Assembly (NCBI RefSeq): GCF_031085155.1
Contig: NZ_JAVHUL010000008.1
Location: 36,898-100,897 of the forward strand
Direction: 5' to 3'
Length of the DNA stretch: 64,000 nucleotides
Source of the DNA: Mesonia profundi
Lineage (GTDB): Bacteria; Bacteroidota; Bacteroidia; Flavobacteriales; Flavobacteriaceae
The notes under the pieces were generated by a model. It was given only the letters and a program-made list of their open reading frames with translations. It was not told where the DNA came from and made no database searches. The translations under genes were made by a program, and so were the position numbers. Positions 53,344 to 61,735 of the stretch are shown here, piece by piece. Within the stretch, counting starts at the first letter, position 1. Each line of letters opens with the position of its first letter.

Positions 53344-55281
53344 ATGAAGTATTTTTATTTTTTATTATTATGTCTAATTTCTCAAGTGGGTTTTGCACAG
53401 CAATGGAAAGCCGATGATCTTGCCATTTGCAAGGCAGAGCGACTTTCTGCAGAGAAGACGATGCAATTTGTGCCCAATAGCAATACCGGGAATTATGATG
53501 TAAATACCCAAAGCTTAGACTTAACTTTAGATCCTTCCGTAGCTTATATTGAAGGCGTGGTAACGACTACTTTTACGGCCACGCAAAATTTAACTTCTAT
53601 TGTTTTTGATTTGGCTGCTAACATGCAGGTTAATGGAGTGACCAATGATAACAACCAAACCTTAAGCCATACGCATAGCGGAGATGAATTAATTATTAAT
53701 TTAAACGCTTCGTTAACGCCTGGACAAAGTTTTACGGTTCATGTAGATTATGAAGGAAATCCTATAAGCTCTGGTTTTGGCTCTTTTGAGCAAACCACAC
53801 ATAATGGGCGCGCAATTATTTCGACACTTTCTGAACCTTACGGCGCAAAAGCATGGTGGCCTTGTAAACAAGATTTAAATGATAAAATAGAGGAGCTTGA
53901 TATTTACTTAAGCGTTCCTGAATACAATAATTTTAATGAAGAAAATATAGCCGTAGCAAACGGACTTCAACTTAGCAGTAACTCTATTGGGAACTCAAAG
54001 CGAGTTCATTTTAAACATAATTACCCAATTCCCGCTTACTTAGTGGCCATTGCCGTAACCAATTATGAAGTGATCAACAACAATTATTCGTATAACGGAA
54101 TGAATTTTCCATTGGTGGATTATATATATCCAGAGGATGTCTCAAGTGTCAGTGGATCTTTACAAGTAACCGCTCCTATTTTAGACTTATATAACGATCT
54201 TTTTGGTAATTACCCTTATGAAGATGAAAAGTATGGACATGCCCAATTTACTTGGGGTGGGGGAATGGAACATTCTACCGTTTCTTTTATGGGGAGTTTT
54301 AATAGGGGACTTATCGCTCACGAAATGGGACACCAGTGGTTTGGGAATAAAGTAACCTGCGGAAGCTGGAGAGATGTTTGGTTAAACGAAGGTTTTGCCA
54401 CCTATTTAAGTGGGTTGGTGGTAGAAGACTTTGATGGCGCAACCGATTTTAATTATTGGAAAGAATATAAAGTTGCACAGATTACTTCTGAACCTGATGG
54501 TGCTGTATATATGTCTGCGACCGATACCTTAAATATAAATCGTATTTTTAGCAGTCGTTTGAGTTATGGTAAAGGTGCAATGGTGCTTCATATGTTGCGT
54601 AAAAAATTGGGAGATACCGATTTCTATCAAGGACTGCAAAATTACCTTGATGATCCCAATTTAACCTATGGCTATGCTTACACCAACGATTTAAAAGATA
54701 TTTTAGAGCAACAAAGCGGCTTATCGCTCACCGAATTTTTTGAGGATTGGATTTATAATGAAGGTTACCCAAGTTTTACGGCAAATGTAGTTCAGCCTAC
54801 AGCTAATTCGGTGACGCTTACTTTAAGTCAGACGCAATCGCATCCCTCGGTAGATTTTTTTGAAACCTTATTGCCTGTGCGTTTAACAGGAGCTAATGGA
54901 GAAGTTGTAGATACGTCGGTAGAGCATACCAGCAACAATCAACAGTTTACGATCCCGGTGAGTTTTACAGTGGTAGAGGTAGAACTCAACCCAGAGTATG
55001 ATGTGATTGCCAAAGATAATTTGGCAACTTTATCTGCTTCTAACGCTACTGCGGAATTATTTACGGTATACCCGAATCCTGCAGATCAAAATATATATTT
55101 TTCTAAAGTTCAGAAACCCATCCAAAGTATAGTAATTTATGACCTTAACGGAAGAAAAGTTATTACTGAAGAAGGGAATCTTGCGGAAGTGAATGTGAGC
55201 AGATTGTCACCAGGCGTGTATGTATTGAAAGTGGACTTTGAAGGAGGAACAAGCCTTACTAAAAAACTGATTAAGGAGTAA
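53344..55281 (+). CDS. Secreted M1 family aminopeptidase with T9SS type A sorting domain
   Basis: A 645-residue exported metallopeptidase (signal peptide about 1-19, ending GFAQ). The zinc site is HEMGH (H326, E327, H330) with E349 in WLNEGFATYL. The substrate-binding motif reads GGMEH (306-310) where classic M1 enzymes have GAMEN. The catalytic unit ends near residue 465. The long ERAP-type C-terminal domain is missing, and instead the last 75 residues (YPNPADQNIYFS ... VIYDLNGRKV ... SPGVYVLKV ... KKLIKE) form a type A sorting domain. It should act on peptides at the cell surface or outside. Confidence 0.93.
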   Translation: MKYFYFLLLCLISQVGFAQQWKADDLAICKAERLSAEKTMQFVPNSNTGNYDVNTQSLDLTLDPSVAYIEGVVTTTFTATQNLTSIVFDLAANMQVNGVTNDNNQTLSHTHSGDELIINLNASLTPGQSFTVHVDYEGNPISSGFGSFEQTTHNGRAIISTLSEPYGAKAWWPCKQDLNDKIEELDIYLSVPEYNNFNEENIAVANGLQLSSNSIGNSKRVHFKHNYPIPAYLVAIAVTNYEVINNNYSYNGMNFPLVDYIYPEDVSSVSGSLQVTAPILDLYNDLFGNYPYEDEKYGHAQFTWGGGMEHSTVSFMGSFNRGLIAHEMGHQWFGNKVTCGSWRDVWLNEGFATYLSGLVVEDFDGATDFNYWKEYKVAQITSEPDGAVYMSATDTLNINRIFSSRLSYGKGAMVLHMLRKKLGDTDFYQGLQNYLDDPNLTYGYAYTNDLKDILEQQSGLSLTEFFEDWIYNEGYPSFTANVVQPTANSVTLTLSQTQSHPSVDFFETLLPVRLTGANGEVVDTSVEHTSNNQQFTIPVSFTVVEVELNPEYDVIAKDNLATLSASNATAELFTVYPNPADQNIYFSKVQKPIQSIVIYDLNGRKVITEEGNLAEVNVSRLSPGVYVLKVDFEGGTSLTKKLIKE

Positions 55282-55374
55282 TAACAATTTTAGGTTCTAT
55301 TTTAGTGTATTCAGAAGAGTTTTTTAAGATGATGATAAACTCAAATATTGAAAATGATGGTTTGCTTTTCTTCT

Positions 55375-56109
55375 CTAAAGCAAAGATTGACTTAGCAATA
55401 GAACGCCAATACAAATCAATCCTATATAAACATATTTTAAGAAGGTTCCGTCTTTTAATTGATGGTTGAGGTATCTACCAAGAAATATAGCAGGTAGGCT
55501 CACGGGAATAGAAATTAAGAAGTAGTAGGTTAAGGTCGAATTCCATAATCCTTGATACCAATAACCAAGCATGCCAATCATACTCGCGGGAAGAAAATAA
55601 GCTTGTAGCGTAGCTCTAAAATTCTTTGCCGTCCAATTGCGTAGGTTTCCATAAATCACAAGCGGCGGACCATTTAGACCATAGGCTCCCCCCAATATCC
55701 CCGAAAGGAATCCGCAGACAAAAAGCCATGTTTTATGATCGGTTTCTAATGGAAATTTATTTTTTGATAGGAGAGAATAGAGAGAGTATAGAATTATCAA
55801 GATTCCCAATATTATTTTAACTGTGTTTTCATTTCCATACACCAGTAGAAATAAACCAATTGGAATTCCTAATACCGCAAAAAGGATAAGCCATTTTGCG
55901 CTCTTAAAGTGAATTTGTTTTCGGTCTTGTACGACTACAATCGCAGCAATAAAAATAGATATAAGCACCGAAAGAGGAACGGCAATTTCAATGGGAATTA
56001 GGAGAGTAAGTAGGGGAACCGCAATCAAAGATTCTCCAAATCCGAAGGTTGAGCGGACTAAGGTAGCGATGAATACAATGATTAATATATAAAGTGTTAT
56101 TAAATCCAT
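55375..56109 (-). CDS. TauE/SafE family permease
   Basis: A 244-residue inner-membrane protein with about eight transmembrane helices. It shows the internal duplication typical of the sulfite exporter TauE/SafE family: FGFGESLIAVPLL in the first half and GFLSGILGGAYGLNGPPLVIY in the second. Members move sulfonates, sulfite or other organic anions; the substrate here is unknown. It is convergent with the M1 peptidase gene and 82 bp downstream of the M23 lipoprotein gene on the same strand. Confidence 0.88.
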   Translation of the reverse strand: MDLITLYILIIVFIATLVRSTFGFGESLIAVPLLTLLIPIEIAVPLSVLISIFIAAIVVVQDRKQIHFKSAKWLILFAVLGIPIGLFLLVYGNENTVKIILGILIILYSLYSLLSKNKFPLETDHKTWLFVCGFLSGILGGAYGLNGPPLVIYGNLRNWTAKNFRATLQAYFLPASMIGMLGYWYQGLWNSTLTYYFLISIPVSLPAIFLGRYLNHQLKDGTFLKYVYIGLICIGVLLLSQSLL

Positions 56110-56191
56110 ACTTCTTTAAAAACGCCAGTTTTTTTGTAGAAATCTATTAAAAAAAACGGTTAGTATTTCTAGCGTGAAACTTTTTTTCTAG

Positions 56192-57394
56192 TTACTTCAC
56201 TTCAATGAGTCCGTATCCAACTGGTAACTCATTTTGTCTTTTGGTAGGATTTAAGGAATCCAGGCCAACTCTATTCGTCTTGAACAAATTTGTTGCTTCT
56301 TCGTCTGAATACTTTTTTAAATGCACGAATTCTTTAAGTAGGTAAGGCATTCCTTCTCCGCCAAAGAAAGCATTACTTTTAGTCTCTACATGAAAATGTA
56401 AATGAGGTCCATCAGAATTACCACTATTTCCTAGTAAGCCTATCACTTGTCCTTTCTTTACTTGATCTCCAATTTTTACGTTAAGACTGTTGGGGATTAA
56501 ATGCGCATATACGGCATATAGATTATTTCCAATATCTATAACCACATAATTTCCACCAATAGTTTCTCGCGTAATCTTCACCGCCATATCTTCAGCAAGA
56601 GGTTCATTTTCTATGATTCCATCTTTTGTTCCTACCACGGTTCCATCTGCAACAGAAATGATTTCAATGCCATAGCTATTCCAGTCTTCATTCTGTTTTA
56701 TATCACTTTCTGTAAAATAACCACGCTTTCCCACGTAGGTCCAATCTATGGCAAATCTCTGCGGGTAATTCGCTTTTCCTTCGGTGAGAAATCTACTGCC
56801 TTGGTGACCTTCGGCTGCTTCATAAAGCCATTTCCCTTTTTTGTTGAAGGGCAATTCTAAGCTGATTTTTGTGACTTCAGGAACTTTGAGTACCGCGACT
56901 TCAATGGGAAGCACTACGGTCTCTCCTTTTTTATTCTCTGCTTCAAAATAGAGCTTGTGGTAGATTTTTTTCGGAATTGATTGTCCTTGCTGAAAAATAA
57001 GCTCCAGGTTTAAAATTCCGAACTGGTTGTTTGCTAACACTTTTACATCATCTGAAGCATCATAACCAGGTCTTTCAAAATGCCGATCAAGATAATCGGA
57101 ATCGAATGTAGCTATTGGGTTTTCATTCTTCCGTAAATTATAGATCTCTACTTTTTTTAAAGTAAAAGGTACTTTATAGTTATTTAAAATATTCAGCTCA
57201 TAAATCAATTGAGAGCTATGCTCTGTTTTTATAAGATCGCTTAAAAAAGAAACCTCCGCCTGAACAGGCATTCCAGAATACTTAAGTTGCTTTTGAGTTG
57301 GCAGATCGCTTTCGGAGTTTTGTGGTATGGAGCTGGTTTTTGTTTTACAAGCAATAAAAAAGAAAAGAACTACTGTTAAGAGGATGTACTTCAT
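56192..57394 (-). CDS. M23 family (LytM-type) peptidase lipoprotein
   Basis: A 400-residue lipoprotein with lipobox FFIACKTK (Cys at 16). Residues about 45-190 are a beta-rich domain without a recognised name. The C-terminal M23 peptidase domain has H-x8-D-like zinc region RFAIDWTYVG, NYVVIDIGNNLYAVYAHL, KKGQVIGLLGNSGNSDGPHLHFHVE with the HLHFH metal motif. M23 enzymes cut peptidoglycan cross-bridges or serve as scaffolds in the periplasm. It is a single gene, with a 193-bp gap containing a long inverted repeat between it and the catalase gene. Confidence 0.88.
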   Translation of the reverse strand: MKYILLTVVLFFFIACKTKTSSIPQNSESDLPTQKQLKYSGMPVQAEVSFLSDLIKTEHSSQLIYELNILNNYKVPFTLKKVEIYNLRKNENPIATFDSDYLDRHFERPGYDASDDVKVLANNQFGILNLELIFQQGQSIPKKIYHKLYFEAENKKGETVVLPIEVAVLKVPEVTKISLELPFNKKGKWLYEAAEGHQGSRFLTEGKANYPQRFAIDWTYVGKRGYFTESDIKQNEDWNSYGIEIISVADGTVVGTKDGIIENEPLAEDMAVKITRETIGGNYVVIDIGNNLYAVYAHLIPNSLNVKIGDQVKKGQVIGLLGNSGNSDGPHLHFHVETKSNAFFGGEGMPYLLKEFVHLKKYSDEEATNLFKTNRVGLDSLNPTKRQNELPVGYGLIEVK

Positions 57395-57431
57395 TAGATG
57401 CTGAGTTTTTCTTTCTAATTATTGTTGAATA

Positions 57432-57474
57432 TATAACTCATGGCGGTTTATCTAAAAAACTACCATGAGTTATA
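57432..57474. repeat. 12-bp perfect inverted repeat between the M23 and catalase genes
   Basis: TATAACTCATGG (57432-57443) and CCATGAGTTATA (57463-57474) are perfect inverted arms around 19 bases. There is no T run on either side, so it is not an obvious intrinsic terminator. It lies upstream of the M23 gene and downstream of catalase. Confidence 0.8.
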
Positions 57475-57587
57475 CATTTAATTCCCTCATTGAGGATTTG
57501 ACTTCTCGAGGTCTGTTAGAAATTTTCATTCATTTTTATTTAACTCATACTTCGCTGACCTGTTCCAAGCTCTCGATTTTTCGATAT

Positions 57588-59060
57588 TTAATACAAGTCT
57601 AAATCGGTTAAATTAATGTCTAAAGCTTTTGCAACTCCTTTTCCGTATTCTGGATCTGCTTTATAGCAATTTCCAATATGTCTTTCTTGAATAAATTTTT
57701 CCGCAGCACCAACTTGTCGGGCGGTATTATCAAACAAAACTTGTTGCTGCTCTGGAGACATGATTCTAAATAAATTTCCGGGTTGTGTATAGTAATCAGC
57801 GTCTTCTCTATGATCGTAATGAAAAGCATCCCCTTCTAAAGCCGAAGCTGGTTCTGCATATTCTTTGCTTTCGGCCCATTGTCCGTAGCTATTAGGCTCG
57901 TAGTGAACCGTAGCTCCTTCATTGCCGTCTACGCGCATAGAACCATCACGGTGCGGATTGTGAAACGGACATTTGGGTTTATTCACAGGGATTTGATAAT
58001 GATTAACGCCTAATCGATAACGCTGGGCATCTCCGTAGGAGAATAAGCGACCTTGTAACATTTTATCTGGTGAAAACCCAATTCCGGGAACCACATTAGC
58101 AGGATTGAATGCTGCTTGCTCTACATCGGCAAAGTAGTTTTCTGGATTTCTGTTAAGTTCCATTACGCCTACATCCATCAAAGGATAATCTGAGTGTGGC
58201 CATACTTTCGTTAAATCAAACGGATTAAAGCGGTAGTCTTTTGCATCTGCTTCTGGCATAATTTGCACTTTTAAATGCCATTTGGGAAAATCTCCATTTT
58301 CAATAGAATCAAACAAATCACGTTGATTACTCTCCCTGTCTTTCGCTACGATGCTTTCTGCTTCCGCATCGGTTAAATTTTCAATGCCTTGAGCTGTTTT
58401 AAAATGAAATTTCACCCAACAACGTTCATTTTCTGCATTTAAAAAGCTAAACGTATGACTTCCGTAGCCATTCATATGTCGAAATGATTTCGGAATTCCT
58501 CGCTCACTCATCGTAATGGTCACTTGATGTAAAGCTTCTGGTAGCAGCGTCCAAAAGTCCCAATTATTATTGGCACTTCTTAAGTTTGTCTTGGGATCGC
58601 GTTTTACAGCTTTATTAAGATCGGGGAATTTATAAGGATCTTTTAAAAAGAAGACAGGCGTATTATTTCCTGCTAAATCCCAATTTCCTTCTTCGGTATA
58701 AAACTTCATGGCAAAGCCTCTAATATCCCGTTCGGCATCTGCGGCACCTCTTTCTCCAGCAACGGTTGAAAAACGAACAAACATATCGGTCTTCTTACCA
58801 ATTTCAGAAAACACTTTGGCTTTGGTGTATTTAGAAATATCGTGTGTAACGGTAAAGGTACCAAAGGCACCAGAACCTTTTGCGTGCATTCTTCTTTCGG
58901 GAATCACCTCTCTGTCAAAATGAGCCAGCTTCTCTAGAAACCAAAAATCCTCTAAAAGCATCGGACCTCTTTTTCCTGCAGTTTTTACGTTTTGATTTTC
59001 GGCAATCGGTCTGCCTGATATGGAAGTTAGTTTTTTCTTTTCGTCTTTCATAATACTCAA
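57588..59060 (-). CDS. katA: Catalase (monofunctional, haem)
   Basis: A 490-residue small-subunit catalase that breaks down hydrogen peroxide, cytoplasmic by its lack of a signal peptide. Active-site His H59 (RRMHAKG), Asn N132 (AGNNTPVFF) and proximal haem-ligand Tyr Y342 ([12 protein letters not shown]) are all present with family spacing, and the NADPH-binding region resembles clade 3. The start may be the ATG at 59060 or the one three codons later. It stands alone. No OxyR- or Fur-like site could be recognised upstream by eye. Confidence 0.97.
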   Translation of the reverse strand: MSIMKDEKKKLTSISGRPIAENQNVKTAGKRGPMLLEDFWFLEKLAHFDREVIPERRMHAKGSGAFGTFTVTHDISKYTKAKVFSEIGKKTDMFVRFSTVAGERGAADAERDIRGFAMKFYTEEGNWDLAGNNTPVFFLKDPYKFPDLNKAVKRDPKTNLRSANNNWDFWTLLPEALHQVTITMSERGIPKSFRHMNGYGSHTFSFLNAENERCWVKFHFKTAQGIENLTDAEAESIVAKDRESNQRDLFDSIENGDFPKWHLKVQIMPEADAKDYRFNPFDLTKVWPHSDYPLMDVGVMELNRNPENYFADVEQAAFNPANVVPGIGFSPDKMLQGRLFSYGDAQRYRLGVNHYQIPVNKPKCPFHNPHRDGSMRVDGNEGATVHYEPNSYGQWAESKEYAEPASALEGDAFHYDHREDADYYTQPGNLFRIMSPEQQQVLFDNTARQVGAAEKFIQERHIGNCYKADPEYGKGVAKALDINLTDLDLY

Positions 59061-59249
59061 CTTTACTATTCTAAATTATATTTTTTATGCCATAAGCCCT
59101 ACGACGGACTTCCTTCTACCAAAATACAAAATAAAAATGTGTTGTTAGTTTAAAAGTCTAACGAACCTGTAGAAAAGTTTGGGTCTTAACTTACAAATGC
59201 TTTTTGTTGTTGAAGATGTAGTCCTTAAGTGGGCATTACTGCAACGTAT

Positions 59250-59882
59250 TTATTTATTGATAAGTTGAGCTGTTGCTTTCCATACCGATTCCTTTCCAAA
59301 CTCCCCAAAATGACTAATATAGTCTCCATTTTTTGAAATTACTACAAAACTACTACAGGCGTAATGATCTGGGAAAAATAAAGTTTCAACTGCTCCTTCA
59401 GGATCTTTGTGCCAAGTTAACACGTCATGGTATATCTCTAAACCATTTTTATCTTTGTAAATATAAATAGGTTGAGTAGGAGCAGTTTGATGGATTCCAT
59501 CTTCTAGCTGTCCGTACCAACTTTTTCTAGATTGTTTTGTGGCAGAACTACTTGAGTTGCAACGATCCTTACCAGGATAATAAATTATTATGATAGGTTG
59601 ATTAGCATCTATCTCTTGGTTTGTTTGTTCCTCTAATAAAGATTCTAAAAAAACTCTGTTGGTAATTTTTCCTCGTTTTTCTCTTACCACTAGTTTTCTG
59701 TGATGGGAAGAATCGCCGGCAATAGCCAAATATTCACGTTTAGATTGAATTTGATTAAACTTTAACTGACTTATTTCTACATTGTTTTCGTCAAAATATT
59801 TAGTTTTATCATTGGCTGTCTTTGTTGAAGAACAAGAGAAAATCAAAATTCCGAAAACTAGAGTTAGTAGGATTTTTTTCAT
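59250..59882 (-). CDS. Lipoprotein of unknown function
   Basis: A 210-residue lipoprotein with lipobox IFSCSS (Cys at 17). I do not recognise a family. The second half has IIIIYYPGKDRCNSS, then PIYIYKDKNG and ACSSFVVISKNGDYISHFGEF, an alternation of strands that could be a thioredoxin-like fold with Cys after the first core strand, but no CxxC is present. It is probably at the inner or outer membrane. It stands alone between the catalase gene and lysR, with a 111-bp gap to lysR. Confidence 0.7.
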   Translation of the reverse strand: MKKILLTLVFGILIFSCSSTKTANDKTKYFDENNVEISQLKFNQIQSKREYLAIAGDSSHHRKLVVREKRGKITNRVFLESLLEEQTNQEIDANQPIIIIYYPGKDRCNSSSSATKQSRKSWYGQLEDGIHQTAPTQPIYIYKDKNGLEIYHDVLTWHKDPEGAVETLFFPDHYACSSFVVISKNGDYISHFGEFGKESVWKATAQLINK

Positions 59883-59993
59883 ATATTTTATTGGGGATTT
59901 GTAGACCTCAGTTGAGGTTATGAGTTACTGAGATATAAAAATTATTGGCATATGGAATGCTTAAATTTATCCGAAGTGCTTGTGTTTTAGGTT

Positions 59994-60866
59994 TTACTTT
60001 TCCATCAACTTGGCATATTCAATTACCTTCTTAATTGTATTATTGTTTTCATTTTTTCGCCAGTTGATGTACAGATCTATTTCTTCTTGAAGTTTTATAA
60101 ATCTTATACTTGGAGTCTTAGCGAATTTAAAGGAGAGTGGGAGAATAGAAATTCCAATTTCTTTAGAGACAAGGTTTAATATCATTCCGCCAAAATCAGA
60201 TTCAATGCTTGTTTTTGGTTCAAAACCATAGGTGTTAAATAAATTTCTTAGCAGGGAAGCAAAGAAGGTGGTTTTATGTAATCCCGAAATAATAAATTTC
60301 TCGTCCTTTAATCCGTTTAAGTTTTTTAAGGATTCTTCAGTTATCCAATGATTATTGGGAACGACTAAACAAATGGGTTCTGCATACAGCTTGAGCGAAT
60401 CAATGTTTATATGTTCTATTTTATCTCTACTGAAGGCGATATCTGTTTGATAATCGAGCAATAGCTTTTCGTGGTTCTCATCTGTGGGTTCTGTCAATTC
60501 TAATTTTAGATCAGGTAAATTAGAATTTAAAATTTCCAAAAAGTTAGGTAGAAATTTAAATGCAATCGATCCTGGATAGCTTATGGAAACAAAACCGGAT
60601 GTTCCTTCATTGATTTTTTTTGCCTGCCTATGAATTTGGTCAAGGTCTTTGATCATAATCGACCAATGTTCCTGAAGAAATTTTCCAGTATCGGTAAGCT
60701 TTACATTTCTCTTATCTCTTTCAAAAAGTTGTACGCCCATTTCATCTTCTAGAGATTGAATTTGCCTGCTTAGGGAAGATTGGGATATAAATACTTTTTC
60801 GGCTGTTTTCCAAAAATGCAGTTCTTTGGCAAGGATGAGAAAATATTTTATTTGTTGAATCGTCAT
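59994..60866 (-). CDS. LysR family transcriptional regulator
   Basis: A 290-residue DNA-binding regulator. The winged helix-turn-helix is at about 3-60 (IQQIKYFLILAKELHFWKTA, ISQSSLSRQIQSLEDEMGVQLFER). A periplasmic-binding-like effector domain follows (GFVSISYPGS, LVVPNNHW, GISILPL). It contains a single Cys, so it is not a peroxide-sensing OxyR despite the nearby catalase. It is divergent from the LysE-type exporter gene, the classic arrangement in which the regulator controls the exporter. A TAATGC-N7-GCATTA dyad lies just before its start. Confidence 0.93.
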   Translation of the reverse strand: MTIQQIKYFLILAKELHFWKTAEKVFISQSSLSRQIQSLEDEMGVQLFERDKRNVKLTDTGKFLQEHWSIMIKDLDQIHRQAKKINEGTSGFVSISYPGSIAFKFLPNFLEILNSNLPDLKLELTEPTDENHEKLLLDYQTDIAFSRDKIEHINIDSLKLYAEPICLVVPNNHWITEESLKNLNGLKDEKFIISGLHKTTFFASLLRNLFNTYGFEPKTSIESDFGGMILNLVSKEIGISILPLSFKFAKTPSIRFIKLQEEIDLYINWRKNENNNTIKKVIEYAKLMEK

Positions 60867-60869
60867 GAG

Positions 60870-60888
60870 TAATGCGTTTTTTGCATTA
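60870..60888. promoter_or_regulatory. LysR-type operator dyad between lysR and lysE
   Basis: TAATGC (60870-60875) and GCATTA (60883-60888) form a 6-bp dyad with 7-base centre that includes the T-N11-A pattern of LysR boxes. It overlaps the 5' leader of the regulator gene and is 85 bp from the exporter start. Confidence 0.5.
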
Positions 60889-60894
60889 GTTGGT

Positions 60895-60902
60895 CAAACT
60901 TA
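60895..60902 (-). promoter_or_regulatory. TAnnTTTG promoter element for lysR
   Basis: TAAGTTTG on the minus strand, 28 bases before the ATG, with the operator dyad lying between promoter and start codon as expected for self-repression. Confidence 0.45.
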
Positions 60903-60972
60903 TGTATTTTTTTAGAAGTTTCAAAATCATTTCTTTGTGCCAAACTTTTGGTTTAATGCTAAGAATAAGAAA

Positions 60973-61605
60973 ATGATGGGAATAGAAAATTTCATTACTT
61001 TTATGGTGACGGCTTTGTTTTTTATAATGACTCCAGGAATGGATACCGTATTTGTACTGAATAAATCGATTGGGCAAGGAAGGAAATCTGGGGTTTATGC
61101 CACCCTGGGTGTGAATACCGGAGTTTTAACGCATACTTTTCTTGCAGCTTTGGGATTATCGGTTTTACTGGCAAAATCGGCATTTGCTTTTAGCATGATT
61201 AAGTATGCAGGAGCTATTTATTTAATTTATTTGGGCTTCATGAAGCTTAAAAATAAAGAAGATTTTTCAAACCTAAGCTCAGAATCCCCAAAACAACAGA
61301 AAACTAAAAGTGATTTTTGGTCGGGGTTTTTAACCAATACCTTAAATCCGAAAGTTGCATTATTCTTTTTGGCTTTCTTTCCACAATTTATTCATCCTGC
61401 TCAAATTGAAAATCCTGTTCCCTTTGTTTTGTTAGGTTTTAGCTATGCGATTATTGGTATGGGATGGTTTTTAAGTCTTACCTTATTTGCAAGCGTCTTT
61501 TCTACTAAAATCATTAACAACCCAAAAATAGGCTTATGGTTAAATAAAGTAAGTGGTCTTGTCTTTATCGTGATGGGAATTAAAATTGCACTGACTAAAA
61601 ATTAA
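60973..61605 (+). CDS. LysE family amino-acid exporter
   Basis: A 210-residue inner-membrane protein of the LysE/RhtB family with six predicted transmembrane helices. FFIMTPGMDTVFVLNKSIGQGRKSGV is seen as two adjoining blocks with the conserved PGP-like PGM. IKYAGAIYLIYLGFMKLK and FLTNTLNPKVALFFLAFFPQF are the other signatures. It exports basic or hydrophobic amino acids or related metabolites. The start is the ATG at 60973 (or 60976), since a GTG at 60937 would add 12 residues before the first helix that are not typical. It is controlled most likely by the divergent LysR gene. Confidence 0.9.
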   Translation: MMGIENFITFMVTALFFIMTPGMDTVFVLNKSIGQGRKSGVYATLGVNTGVLTHTFLAALGLSVLLAKSAFAFSMIKYAGAIYLIYLGFMKLKNKEDFSNLSSESPKQQKTKSDFWSGFLTNTLNPKVALFFLAFFPQFIHPAQIENPVPFVLLGFSYAIIGMGWFLSLTLFASVFSTKIINNPKIGLWLNKVSGLVFIVMGIKIALTKN

Positions 61606-61702
61606 ATAGAACGTAAATTTTTAAACTAAAAGTGCATTTTTATTCTTTCATGAGTTGCTGTTATTTTAAGTAGGATTTTTGATTTAACCTTGCTTTAATG
61701 AG

Positions 61703-61710
61703 TATTTTTG
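61703..61710 (+). promoter_or_regulatory. TAnnTTTG promoter element for the MsbA-like gene
   Basis: TATTTTTG, 25 bases before the ATG at 61736. Confidence 0.45.
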
Positions 61711-61735
61711 CTACTTATATCATTTATTAGCAAGC

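Noticed and set aside
59994..60866. OxyR controlling the nearby catalase
   Set aside because: Only one Cys is present, none in an OxyR-like pair, and the gene is divergent from lysE with an operator dyad there.
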